From Schizochytrium sp. CCTCC M209059 (Eukaryota; Sar; Bigyra; Thraustochytrida; Thraustochytriidae): a stretch of 64,000 bases of DNA. The DNA is taken from the NCBI GenBank assembly GCA_000818945.1, contig KN805432.1, positions 30,901-94,900 of the forward strand, in the 5' to 3' direction. Positions 40,632 to 50,204 of the stretch are shown here, in pieces. How positions within the stretch are numbered: the stretch's first letter is position 1; the number at the start of each line of letters is the position of its first letter. Made by a program: the position numbers and the translations under genes. The notes beneath the pieces are model-generated. The model did not search any database, was not told the DNA's origin, and worked only from the letters and a program-made list of their open reading frames with translations.

Positions 40632-42725
40632 TCACAAAACGACATCGCAAACTTCAATGCGCGCTGTCGAGACGAGAGAGCGAACGATGACAGAGGCGTC
40701 AAAAGGTTTTCTGACAACCTCATCAAATCCGATTTCACGCAGACGGGCTTCTTCGATGGCGTTTCCTGTGACAGCAACGATGGGGCAGGTCCATCCCGCG
40801 GCCCGCATGCGCGTACAGAGCTCGTCTCCATTGAGTCGGTGCATGACAATGTCGACAAAGCAAACGTCTGGCTCTGCCTTGTGGCCGCTTGTGAGACTGA
40901 GAGGCACCTGGTCGCCATCCGCAAAGGCGATGATATTTCGTCGCTGGAACCCGGCCTTAGAAAGCATGCGCGACATGATCATGCGATTGACAGGCTCATC
41001 GTCAACAATGTAAGCCGTCACACCGTGCGCGGGTTTGAGTTGCATCTCACAACAAATGCCGTCGTGGCGGGGCAGCTTTGCAATTTTGTCCACGTCGACA
41101 GATTTGCACATGTGTTTGTGACCGCAAATCTGCGTCTCACAGGCGTCGTCACTTGTGCACGACTCCAAGCTGGAGATTTCGCCAGCCTCGCTGGACACGC
41201 AGTCCACGGTATCTGCGAGTTTGCGCATTGCCGGGACAAAGTCAACGGGGTCGAGACTTGGCGAGGTCACCAGCGGGTTTGGGACGCAGAGTGACATGCA
41301 GACAATGTCCGCGGGGTCTCGAGTACTCGTCGTGGGGAGCGAAGCCCCGAGAGTAGACGTCGTAGCCTTGGGCGCGGCGGCGGCGGCGGCGGAGACGACG
41401 CTAGCGTCAACTGGGCACGGCGCTACGCGAGTATTGGCATCTGGAGCGTCAGCATCTCCCTTTGTCTCGCCAAAGACGATATCATTGGCAGTCGGTGTCT
41501 CGAGCTTCCCGCCGAGTTGCTCTGCAAGTTTGTTGGCCACGAAGAGATGACTGTCCACGAAGGAGAAGCCTTTCGAAGAGAGGCGAACGTGTGGGAGCGC
41601 TCCAGTGTTGAAGTACAAGGAGACCTTGAGCTCCTTAGTTTCCGGGTCGAGATCCAGCGTCACCATGAGCTGCATGTGTACCTTTGATGTTTTCATTCGC
41701 TGGGCCACGGCCACGGCTGGATCAAGCTCTGCATGCTCTGTGACGTCCGCGACACCACGCAATGCAATGCTGAAAAGATGGCCGATGCACTTTGCAAATT
41801 TGGTGCGTTGCATGCGCACTCGATTGACCTGGCCGTCTACATCGAGTTTGTTCGAGATTTCAATGCGGACGCGAGGCACAAGAGGTGCGTAGAAGTTGAC
41901 CAGGTCGCGGAGGACGTCGGCGGGACTGAAAAGCGTAGGCGTGAACTTGGCCTGAAGCTCGGAGAGCACATCCATGGTGGCTGCAGACTCGATTGCGGAC
42001 GTGAGCTGTTCCACAGAGTGTTCAAGGCCTTGAAGTAGCGCGGGCTGAATGTTTTCTTCCTTGCGGATGAGCGAGGTCACGTCTCGAAGGGCGTGCAGGG
42101 GGTTGAGCATCTGGTGGCCCATATTGATCATCGTTTGCCTTTGAAGTTTGCGTGAGATGCTCTGACGCTGCTTGAGGCCAACGAGAATGTCGACGACGAC
42201 ATCGGCCATGGCTGCGAGCTTTTCCTGGTCTCCTGAGGTGAAGGAGGTTTCGTTGCGGGGCGTGTTGTCGAGAAGACAGAGCGTACCAACGGCGAGGTTT
42301 CTGGATTTGTCCAGCACGAGCGGGACGCCAGCATAGAAGCGAATGTCGGGGAATCCGGTGACGAGCGCGTTTGACGAGAAGCGCTCGTCTTCCTCGGCGT
42401 TCCAGACCACAAAGGGCCACTGTTTGCGTCCATTCGCTGCTTCCGCGATGGGATGGTTGCAGAATGCAAGTTCGCGCGGAGTCTCCTTAACGGCGAGGCC
42501 GGTATGCGAGAGGAACCACTGCCTGTTTGTGTCCATCATGCTCACGAGAGCGATGGGGCAGTCGAAGACGAGGCAGGCAAGCTGCGTCATTTGGTCAAAG
42601 GCGCGGTCTCCGTCGGAGTCGAGCACTTCGAGGTCGCGCAGCAGGTCCAGTCGCTCCTGCTCCAGGTCGCAGATCGGGTACCCTTTGGCGAGCGCGTCGG
42701 CGCGCGCCTCCTCGGCGTCGCTCAT
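40632..42725 (-). CDS. GAF - histidine kinase (degenerate) - response regulator hybrid
   Basis: 697 residues. GAF domain about 25-185 (VSMMDTNRQWFLSHTGL, ETPRELAFCNHPI, FYAGVPLVLDKSRNLAVGTLCLLD), close in style to bacterial GAF sensors. The dimerisation/phosphoacceptor helix keeps its His (NMGHQMLNPL, H204). The ATPase domain has decayed: the N box reads HLFSIALRGVAD without the Mg-binding Asn, no DxGxG G1 box is visible, and the G2 box is SSKGFSFVDSHLFVANKLAE. After a Thr/Ser-rich linker the receiver domain (about 580-690) is intact: IVDDEPVN, phosphoacceptor Asp625 in CFVDIVM, VAVTGNA and VRKPFD. It probably accepts phosphate from another kinase or acts as a phosphatase. No membrane segment, so cytoplasmic. 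Confidence 0.9.
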   Translation of the reverse strand: MSDAEEARADALAKGYPICDLEQERLDLLRDLEVLDSDGDRAFDQMTQLACLVFDCPIALVSMMDTNRQWFLSHTGLAVKETPRELAFCNHPIAEAANGRKQWPFVVWNAEEDERFSSNALVTGFPDIRFYAGVPLVLDKSRNLAVGTLCLLDNTPRNETSFTSGDQEKLAAMADVVVDILVGLKQRQSISRKLQRQTMINMGHQMLNPLHALRDVTSLIRKEENIQPALLQGLEHSVEQLTSAIESAATMDVLSELQAKFTPTLFSPADVLRDLVNFYAPLVPRVRIEISNKLDVDGQVNRVRMQRTKFAKCIGHLFSIALRGVADVTEHAELDPAVAVAQRMKTSKVHMQLMVTLDLDPETKELKVSLYFNTGALPHVRLSSKGFSFVDSHLFVANKLAEQLGGKLETPTANDIVFGETKGDADAPDANTRVAPCPVDASVVSAAAAAAPKATTSTLGASLPTTSTRDPADIVCMSLCVPNPLVTSPSLDPVDFVPAMRKLADTVDCVSSEAGEISSLESCTSDDACETQICGHKHMCKSVDVDKIAKLPRHDGICCEMQLKPAHGVTAYIVDDEPVNRMIMSRMLSKAGFQRRNIIAFADGDQVPLSLTSGHKAEPDVCFVDIVMHRLNGDELCTRMRAAGWTCPIVAVTGNAIEEARLREIGFDEVVRKPFDASVIVRSLVSTARIEVCDVVL

Positions 42726-43035
42726 CGTGCGTGCGCAGAACCTTTCCTCTTCGCGTCCCGCTCTGCCCAGCTCTACGCGCCCCGCTCGCTCGCTCGCCCG
42801 CTCGCTCGCTCGCTTGCTCGAGCGGCCCGCCTACGACCTGACAAAGTGGGTGCGTGTGAAGCGCCCCGGCAGCACGGGCCGCCGGTGTTGCCGCCAGTTT
42901 CTGCAGCGGCGCGCTCGCCCGCTCGCCCTCGCGCGCGCTCTCCCGCGCCCTGCTCCCGCGCGCCGCGGCGCTCGACTACCCGCTCTGCTCTGCTCTGCTC
43001 TGCTCTGGAGCTCCGTCCAAAGAAGCGCGTCGCGG

Positions 43036-43107
43036 TTTTGCTTCGCTATGCTTTGCTTCGCTTTGCTTTGCTTTGCTTTGCTTTGCTTTGCTTTGCTTTG
43101 CTTTGCT
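43036..43107. repeat. (TTTGC)n pentanucleotide array
   Basis: About twelve tandem TTTGC units, the first few with single-base changes (CTTCG). Confidence 0.92.
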
Positions 43108-43621
43108 GCGTTGCTTTCTGCTTTTCTGCCTTCTGCTTTCTGCTTTTCTGCTTTCCCGCTTCGTCTTACTTGCCGGCCTCGCTCACAGAGCTTTCCCGCC
43201 CTCAGCTCGCTCGAGCTCAGGCTCAGCTCCCGCGCCGCTCGCTCTGCTCTTTGCTCTGCTCTGCTCTGCGCCGTGCGCCGTGCCGGCCTCGCCGCCGCAG
43301 CTTTGGTCGCAGCGCTTCAGCCGCAGTGGCTAGCGCTAGCTGCAGCAGCTCCTGCCGCGTGCCGGCCCGCTCTGCTCGATCTCCGCCACCTGCTGCTGCG
43401 CTGCTGCTGCAGAGGTGTACGTACACACACGCGCTGCTCGCTGCTCGCTGCTCCTGCACGCTCTGCGCCGCGCTGCGAAGACGAGGCGAGGCGAGCTGAG
43501 CCGAGCTGAGCCGAGCTGAGGCTCCCTGCGCTGTGCTGTGCTGCGCCGCCGCGCGAGCTCCGGCGCGTGCCGCCAGAGCCGGCGAGCGAGGCAGGAAGTG
43601 AGCAGGGGAATGCAATGGCGC

Positions 43622-43678
43622 ACAAGCAAGCAGGCAGGCAAGCAAGCAAGCAAGCCAGCCAGCAAGCAAGCAAGCCCC
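43622..43678. repeat. GCAA/GCAG/CCAG tetranucleotide array
   Basis: Tandem 4-bp units AAGC, AGGC and CAGC in the long spacer. Confidence 0.85.
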
Positions 43679-44864
43679 TGCCGCTCCCTCGCCCGTTGCC
43701 TCGGCCGAGACCAGCGTGACGAGCGCACTGCGCCGGAGGCGCGGGCTCGCTCCTCGACCCGACCCGGCTCGACTGGGCTCGGCTCGGCCGGGAGGACCTG
43801 GCCGGAGATGGATGAAGATCATCTTGCGCCATGACCAAAACCTCGCCGCGGCTTCTCCTCCTCGATCTCCCCCCCCTCGCAGGTGCGGCGAGCGGGCAAG
43901 CAGCGCAGCGCGGAGCGGCCGCGGCGCCGGCGATTAGCGAAGCTGCGAGCTCGAGCGGCGGTGCGCGGCTAGCTCCTCGAGCGCACCGCCGCGTTGAGTC
44001 GGCCTCTCTCGGTACCAGCAGCTCCAGCCGCGCTTCCAAGTCGCGGCAGGCGCCGGAGCCACGGCGCCGCGAGCCCCGCCCTCGCGAGCCCTCGCAACCC
44101 GAGGCGCTCGCGCGAGGCCAGCCCGAAGAGCGCCGCGGAGCAGCAGCGGCAGCAGCTGCAGCTCGCGCTCGAGACTCGCGACGCAAGCCCTGCCGTGCCT
44201 GACGAGGCCGCCATCGTGAACCCGTCGAAGCCGCCGCAAAGCGGCAGTACGTACGTACCTACGTGCTGCTGCACTACGTGTACGTGCATGAAGGCGGCGG
44301 AGGCGAAGGAAGACGAGGCCGTCGTGGGCGGGGAATTCGCGCGGCCTGACCTGGCTGGCGGAGTTTTATCTTCGCGCGCAGCCGGGTGACGTTTGTGCGC
44401 GACGTTCGGGGGCGGAGGACGAGCAGGCCGGTGCGGAGTGACGCCTTCCCGTGCCAAAGGGCAGGTGGCCAGAGGAGTGTGTTGAATGTGTGAGCGCGTG
44501 GAATCGGGAGCAAAAGACGGCGGGCAAGAGAATCAATCTCAGGGACAGGTCGGTCTCGACTGCGAAGAAGAGGGTGTGGAGCCTGGTCCGAGGTGCGCGA
44601 GGGGACAGAGTCGTAAGGAAAGAAGGAATTGATTGGAGAGACGAGGCAGGGATAGCAGTCCGTAGTAAAGGTAAACCAAAGAAGATAGCCTTAATATTCA
44701 CACGCAAGCCCAGAATCTGCAGTATCCTATACTACGTACCCCAGCTGCCTGATCATCGTCCATCCACAACTGAATGCTAGTCTTCATTTTTTTATGCACA
44801 CCGCCAGGAAAAGCGGCAGACTGGCAGGCCGGGCTGCGAGAGCAGCAGCACGGACAGTGATAAA

Positions 44865-44893
44865 TGTTTTTTTTTTTTTTTTTTTTTTTTTTT
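44865..44893. repeat. Poly-T tract
   Basis: About 29 consecutive T about 130 bases upstream of the pseudocalpain start. Length may be unreliable in the assembly. Confidence 0.9.
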
Positions 44894-45024
44894 GCCGTTC
44901 GCCGCTCGCTCGCTCGTCTTACCTTGCCTGCCCATCGTAAAGAATATGACGCAAGACCATCACCGCAAGCCCAAAACGAACGGAAGCCTCAAAAGGAAAG
45001 CCCGCAACCAAAAAGGTCTTCGAC

Positions 45025-46884
45025 ATGGACGCCTCGGAGGAGTCGGCCCTTGCCGCAGAACGCGAACTCGTGGCGCGCCTCGACGCAGGAGAAAGGTTTT
45101 GCGACCCCTGGACGACGCCAGGGACTGCCGCAGCAGACGCGCTCTATCATGATTGCACGGTCCTGCCGCCAGGCGCCTGCGCACCGGAGCTCGTGAGGTG
45201 GTGCAGCATCCATAACGGCAACGAGATCGAGGGGTGCTTTGCACCAAAGCTCTTGCCCAATCCAGATTCTTCGTGGAGTCCGCTGCGACAAGGCCGACTC
45301 GCCAATGCATGGTGGCTCAATGCCGTCTCCCTTCTCGCAGCCTCAGTGGCGGGAAGGACGGCATTGCAAAAGCTCTTTGTCTCAAGTGCGCACGCGGCCT
45401 CACATGGCATTTATTCAATTCGCTTCTGGAAACGTGGCGTTTGGACAGTCATTCACGTGGACGACACAGTCCCTTGCGACCCCAGAGGCGTGCCTTTGTT
45501 CAGTCGATGTCTCGATCCCAACGAGGTTTGGATTCTCGTTCTGGAAAAAGCATACGCAAAGCTCCACGGTAGTTATCTCAACCTAGAAAATGGTCGACTT
45601 GTTGAGGCCCTCCGCGACCTCACAGGGGGCGTGGCGGCATGGGCCTCGCTCAACGATTGGTTCGACTTTGCCGCACGGGTCCCTTCCCTGCCGATCAACG
45701 ATGAAAATGAGCCTGCATCAGAGAAAAAGGCAAGTACGCTGGTCTTTGGTGTCCGCATTCGTCCCGAGGGTCTCGATGATGGGGGTCCACGCAAGCGAAG
45801 CGATGGACTGCGCGCGGGATGGATTTACGCGGTTCGAGGCGCTTTCCAGAGCGATTGCGGCAAAGTTCGCCTTGTGGGACTCACGGAACCCTGGCGCGCT
45901 GCCTTGTGGCGCGGACCTTGGAGCAAACTCGATCGCGCGACATGGCAAGCCCACATGGATGTAAAGGAAGCTCTAAATCCCGACGACGACATTCCTGATG
46001 ACGCGGTGTACATGCCCTGGGACCTGTTCGCGTCAACTTTTGGCCATGTACTCGTGTGTCAAATTCCAACCGCAGACACCGCGCGCACGCGCTTTCAAGG
46101 GCGATTTGAGCCCAGCAGCCTTGTTTGCGGCGCGGGTGGGTCTCCGGCGGACGAGGTCAACTGGCTTACAAACCCGATGATTGCTTTTACAGCGTCTGAA
46201 CCTGCATGTCTGAGCATCTCCTTTGGCCAGGATGAAGATGCTCGCATGGATGACTTTTTCAGCCCCTCGCGCGATCGTGGATTTGTCCGCACTGCTATTC
46301 AACAACCTTCGGACGCTGATTCCGACGACGAAGACACGAAAGTCACACAGGACAAATCCTTTACGATCTCCATGCCGTCTCGCGACGCGAGTGGCCTAGG
46401 TTTGATCGTACTCAAAGTCGGTAATAAGAATTCGGGTCGACAGCGGGCAACCGGGTTTCAGGAGTCCCGCATAGTTGGCAACAGTGGTGAGCAGTATCGC
46501 ACGGATCGCGAGGTAGGGTGTTTTTGCCGGCTCACCGCTGGAGACTACGTCATCGTCCCCAGTACCTTTGCATCCAACGTGCAGGGCGAATTTGTGATCG
46601 ACTGTTTGGTCGATCTACCAGCTGCTATTACCTTTGCGCAAGATCCGGCCAAGCGTCTGCAAGATCAATTGAAAGAAAGCGACGGCGGCGACGTGAGCGA
46701 TGACGACGAAGAAACAAAGGGAGGTGCGGATGGATCCTCGCAAGCCCAGGCGACTCGCGGCAAAACATCCAAGCTCGTTTTTCAGGCGGACCCAAATCTC
46801 TCGAGGCACGATGACATGGTGTCACATCGTGATCTCGAATTGCGTGCCCTGCAGGATCTCATGCATGGCCAAGCCCTTGTATGA
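45025..46884 (+). CDS. Calpain-like protein lacking the catalytic triad
   Basis: 619 residues. Calpain protease core about 75-310, then a calpain-type beta sandwich (domain III/C2-like; FTISMPSRDASGLGL to CRLTAGDYVIVPSTFASNVQG ending in GEFVIDCLVD). All three catalytic positions are changed: the Cys of QGxLGDCW is Ala95 (QGRLANAWWL), the His of GLVxGHAY is Trp266 (GLRAGWIYAV), and the Asn of RNPWG is Glu288 (GLTEPWR). The surrounding fold residues are retained, including WTVIHVDDTVPCD and the EVWILVLEKAYAKLHGSY helix, so the gene is under selection as a non-peptidase. The C terminus is acidic. No penta-EF hand domain. Confidence 0.92.
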   Translation: MDASEESALAAERELVARLDAGERFCDPWTTPGTAAADALYHDCTVLPPGACAPELVRWCSIHNGNEIEGCFAPKLLPNPDSSWSPLRQGRLANAWWLNAVSLLAASVAGRTALQKLFVSSAHAASHGIYSIRFWKRGVWTVIHVDDTVPCDPRGVPLFSRCLDPNEVWILVLEKAYAKLHGSYLNLENGRLVEALRDLTGGVAAWASLNDWFDFAARVPSLPINDENEPASEKKASTLVFGVRIRPEGLDDGGPRKRSDGLRAGWIYAVRGAFQSDCGKVRLVGLTEPWRAALWRGPWSKLDRATWQAHMDVKEALNPDDDIPDDAVYMPWDLFASTFGHVLVCQIPTADTARTRFQGRFEPSSLVCGAGGSPADEVNWLTNPMIAFTASEPACLSISFGQDEDARMDDFFSPSRDRGFVRTAIQQPSDADSDDEDTKVTQDKSFTISMPSRDASGLGLIVLKVGNKNSGRQRATGFQESRIVGNSGEQYRTDREVGCFCRLTAGDYVIVPSTFASNVQGEFVIDCLVDLPAAITFAQDPAKRLQDQLKESDGGDVSDDDEETKGGADGSSQAQATRGKTSKLVFQADPNLSRHDDMVSHRDLELRALQDLMHGQALV

Positions 46885-47155
46885 TTGCTCTTGCAAGGCG
46901 CTCAAGCTGCAAAGCAGCTTCAATTATGAGCTCAATTCTAGCTTTGTAGTTTCGCCTTTCCATTCTGTTTCCCCTTCCTTTTCTTTTTTTATTGCGTTTG
47001 AGCTTTTTTGAGCTTTTCAGACGAAAACAAAGCTCCCTGAGATCAAGAGGGAAAAGAAGAAAGAGAGAGGGTCGGCGCAGAGTTGTTTTTCATATTTTCT
47101 TTTTCTTTTCTTTGTTGGATCTAGAATGCAAGTAGCGGTTTCCGAGCCCGCAAAA
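46885..47155. other. 3' spacer between pseudocalpain and POMP
   Basis: 271 bases between converging genes, T-rich with short CTTTT runs, no gene. Confidence 0.6.
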
Positions 47156-47851
47156 CTACATGTTGAGCTTGTGCTCCATGGTCTCATGGAAATTGCACAA
47201 GTACTGCGTGGACAGTTCGGGCTCGCCGAGCCAGTCCTCAAAGGAGAGAGTGGAATCAGCGCCAGTGTAGCTCTGCAGTCCCGCAAAAGAGCTCTCAAGA
47301 CCAGGGAGACGGTGGAACTGAGAATACAGACGGTGATCGGCCTGGTAACGCATGGCGGCGGCGAGGCCCTGCTGCGCCGTCAGGTCACGCACCCTCGACT
47401 GCATTTCACGCGCGCGGCGCTGCTTCTGCATCTGCTCCACTGGGTGTGGTGGCGCAAGATCGCTCACGGCGCTAGGGAGGCCCTCGCGCATCGAGTCGTG
47501 CGGCGTGGCCAGCACCTGGAGCTCATTCTGTGCCTGCGAGTGTTGGATGTGTTGTTTGTTGCGTACAGCAAAACGTTATGCGCAGACGGTTTGATTTGTC
47601 AGTTTTCCCAATTTTCTCATTCTTGACGACACTGGCGCGTCTATCAAATCGTCATCTTTCGCACTCTTTGCCCTATTCTCTCCTTTGCACCCTCACGAAG
47701 CCTCGCGGGTCTCATCCTTTGCGCGCCGTTGAGCGCGACCGACGAGGTCGGGGTAGCTTTCTTCGGCTTTCCTCATCCTTGCTTCGCTCGCGCGCATCGT
47801 GTCCTGGCCTGCCGACCCGAAGAAAGAAGGACTGCGCGCACGTACCTGCAT
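47156..47851 (-). CDS. POMP: Proteasome maturation protein POMP/UMP1 (two exons, two-codon first exon)
   Basis: Exon 2 (47533-47156) encodes 125 residues with the UMP1 pattern: HDSMREGLPSAVSDLAPPHPVEQ, then a QG...RLPGLESSFAGL segment, and FEDWLG...E......HETMEHKL at the end. UMP1 rides on half-proteasomes and is degraded when the 20S core closes. No ATG precedes HDSM in exon 2. A proposed first exon, ATG CAG at 47851-47846, is followed by donor GTACGT, and acceptor CAG at 47536-47534 joins it in frame, giving a 127-residue protein starting MQAQNELQVLATPHD. Human POMP is 141 residues. If the micro-exon is wrong, initiation would be at the Met of HDSM. Family call strong, 5' model tentative. 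Confidence 0.8.
47534..47845 (-). other. Proposed 312-nt intron in POMP
   Basis: Donor GTACGT directly after ATGCAG and acceptor ACTCGCAG. Phase 0. The pyrimidine tract is weak, so this rests on restoring an ATG in frame with the conserved protein. Confidence 0.55.
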
Positions 47852-48531
47852 GGTGACCGGCGGGCGGTAGGTTCGGACTGCGCGCTCGCGCTCTTCGCTC
47901 GCTCGCTCGCGCGCGTGTCTGGTCTGCTCTGGTCTGCTCTGCTCTCGCGCGCACGAAGCCGCTCGAAGCTAGTTTGGCTTCGCTCGAGCTTCGCTGGGAA
48001 TTCGGCGCCTCTGTGCGCCGAAGTCTTCCATTCTGATTTGACTTCTGTTCTTTGAAAAGTGTCTCGGGCAAAATTAACCTGGCTCGCGACAGGATAAACA
48101 GTGTCCGGCATCTTGGGCAAAGCAGATTGAGTCATTTCTTGGTGCGCGACAGGACAGAAGTGTCCAGCGCGATGCAATGACGATTTACGTCGGAACATTC
48201 TGCGTCGACAATAACGAAATGTGTTGCTTGCTTGCTTGCTTGCTTGCTTGCGAGTGAAAATCTACTTTTTAAAATATCAAAAAGCATTTCGGTGCGCACT
48301 CTCGCTCTTAATCGATAACACCGTATTAAACAAACAATGAATGAATGTAAGGAAGGAAGAAGAACAGAATCTAGCTTTCTTATTGTTCTCGCCAAAGTAA
48401 AAAATAAAAGCCATGGAGAGACAGACAGACTTGTGAGACGTTTGCATGCATGGCAATCAGACGTCAACACTTCTACTTGATTGCCGCGCTCGCACTCACG
48501 TTTTCTCTCAGAAATGGTCGCGCGCAATGTC
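47852..48531. other. Spacer upstream of POMP and 3' of the TMEM223-like gene
   Basis: 680 bases without a gene. Contains a TTGC array (48221-48251) and CTCTGGT repeats near 47925-47945. Confidence 0.55.
48221..48251. repeat. (TTGC)n tetranucleotide array
   Basis: About seven GCTT units in the spacer 3' of the TMEM223-like gene. Confidence 0.85.
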
Positions 48532-49566
48532 TCACAGCTTGCGACCTTGACGCTTGAGCCTTGCTGCGCGGATCTCCTCGAGAGAAGGTGGCTGCATACT
48601 CTTAGGCCCGGGGGAAGAATCCTCTGCGGTGTCAGCGGCGGAGCCACTGTTATCGCTTGCGGACGTTGCGGTGGAGCCAGGCAGCACATTACCACTGAGA
48701 CCAACGCCGCCGTATGACACACCAAGACGAGTCATGACAGACCTTCTATGAGTGTCGACGGCTTCCTGCCCGCTGGTCGGATCCGTGCCGGCAGCGGCCT
48801 GGTAAAGGTCGAAAAAGTCGCCCTTGGAGTCCAAAAGCATGTTCCATGACTTTGTGGGCACCTTGACCATGTAGTACCGCTGACGCTGCGAAGGCGCCGT
48901 GATCTCAACGTCTCGAATTGCAAACGTCTCCGGCCCCTTCAAGTTGCCAAAAAACGTGTGCCCCCGCAATTGAAGTTCACCCGAGGCGTCCTTGATGGCC
49001 ATGCGGCCGATATTTGCGTGCGCATAAAGACGCGTCAGAACAGAGCAGGCAATACTCGTGAGACCGCCAAAGAGGATCCATGCGGGATCCGTGTAGAATC
49101 CCATTGTGTCTGAAATACCCTCGAGTATCTCTGGCGAAGGAGTGAGACGCGAGGGAACTCCGAGAGCAGGCGCGAGAAAGGCGTCAGCAGACAGCGCAGT
49201 CCAATACACGGCTTGCGACAAGCTAAAGACGGCCATGAGTCGAATGTGCGTTGTCTGGTTGTTCTCATACACAGACACGAATGTCTCGGGGTCCTTGAAC
49301 TGCCGCATAAAATTGCCCCTCGTTGATTTGACCGCGCTCGGCCGCGAAGCCTTCGCACCCGCTGCATTCTCATTAGAGCTTTCTGTCTCAGAGGCTGGCG
49401 GCGCAGGCGAAGGCGCCGTCGCAAGCAGCCTCACCGTGGCGAGTCGTGCTCGGGGCCGCAGAATCGCCACTGACGACCACAACGACAGTGTCTGCGCGCC
49501 TGAGCTTCGTGGCTCCCTGCGCAGGAGACCACGCGTAGCGGCACGCAGCAGGGTGGCCGTCGCCAT
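48532..49566 (-). CDS. TMEM223-like mitochondrial inner-membrane protein
   Basis: 344 residues from the ATG of MATATLLRAATRGLLRR, an Arg/Ala/Leu/Ser presequence of about 50 residues without acids until the linker, typical of mitochondrial import. After a disordered Ser/Ala linker comes FVSVYENNQTTHIRLMAVFS, a first transmembrane helix (LMAVFSLSQAVYWTALSADAFL), a second (AWILFGGLTSIACSVLTRLYA), then a soluble beta region (LRGHTFFG, TFAIRDVEITAPSQRQRYYM, MLLDSKGDFFDLY). This two-helix hairpin with a C-terminal beta part fits TMEM223/TMEM186-type proteins, of which TMEM223 is tied to cytochrome c oxidase assembly in animals. The tail is Ser-rich with a basic end. Upstream open frame has an ATG at 49662 too, but that part is less presequence-like. 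Confidence 0.72.
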   Translation of the reverse strand: MATATLLRAATRGLLRREPRSSGAQTLSLWSSVAILRPRARLATVRLLATAPSPAPPASETESSNENAAGAKASRPSAVKSTRGNFMRQFKDPETFVSVYENNQTTHIRLMAVFSLSQAVYWTALSADAFLAPALGVPSRLTPSPEILEGISDTMGFYTDPAWILFGGLTSIACSVLTRLYAHANIGRMAIKDASGELQLRGHTFFGNLKGPETFAIRDVEITAPSQRQRYYMVKVPTKSWNMLLDSKGDFFDLYQAAAGTDPTSGQEAVDTHRRSVMTRLGVSYGGVGLSGNVLPGSTATSASDNSGSAADTAEDSSPGPKSMQPPSLEEIRAARLKRQGRKL

Positions 49567-50204
49567 GCTCGCCAGAACTGAGCTCGCAGCAGCCGACCGC
49601 TGGTAGAGATCGTGAAAGAGGGTCTGGACTTTGCGACGCGGCCTTTTGCGTTTTGGACACATGGCGTCCAAAAGTCTGTCCGGAAACCCTGCAGGCGACC
49701 GCCAGACCCCGAAGGGCGGGAACACGCTGCCGCGCAATGGACGCGCTCAGGGACTTGGAGCGTCGCCGTAAGTTTATGAGGAGATGAAAGACGCGCCGCC
49801 AGGCCGTGAGCGTCATGGAGCATTATAATGGCGCCGCGGAGATAAAGTATACCGTGGCCGCGGTCGACCCTGGCGTAATCAAGTGCGCGTCGTGAGAGCA
49901 AAACGCGACGCGTGCAGCGTACGGCCGCAAGCCTGCGTCAAACCTTCGACGCCTGGAAAGCCCGCATCGCCGAAGACACATGCCCTTAGGCCACTCGCAC
50001 TCCAAGACTTGGCGGTCCAGCTTAAAACCATTCAAGTTTCACCACATCAAGGTGTCATCACTTGACGCCAATCGCGAGTAAAGCCAGCCATTTGGCGAGC
50101 CGTAACGACAGCGTCGAGCTACTCCTCCCAAGAATCGACAGTGTCAATAAAGAGCTACCGAAAGGCACTGATAGACTGTGAAAAACTGACATGCGTTCTT
50201 TCCA
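49567..50204. other. Divergent spacer, TMEM223-like gene (-) and unknown gene (+)
   Basis: 638 bases, no gene accepted. Open frames on the minus strand here continue the TMEM223-like frame without domain content. Confidence 0.5.

Larger units (their letters stand above)
42726..45024. other. Long low-complexity spacer
   Basis: 2.3 kb divergent spacer between the histidine kinase (-) and the pseudocalpain (+). GC-rich, with GCTC arrays, a TTTGC array, GCAA/CAGG arrays and a poly-T tract. Several open frames exist on both strands but are Ala/Arg/Ser-rich and show no domain. A short frame ending near 44389 with a Cys cluster is the only mildly gene-like piece, and I do not accept it. Confidence 0.55.

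Noticed and set aside
43716..44389. Plus-strand Ala/Arg/Ser-rich frames with a Cys cluster near 44263-44290 and an acceptor-like pyrimidine tract near 43868
   Set aside because: Weakly gene-like, but several overlapping frames look equally plausible, codon use is GC-driven, and no domain or clear start supports any of them.
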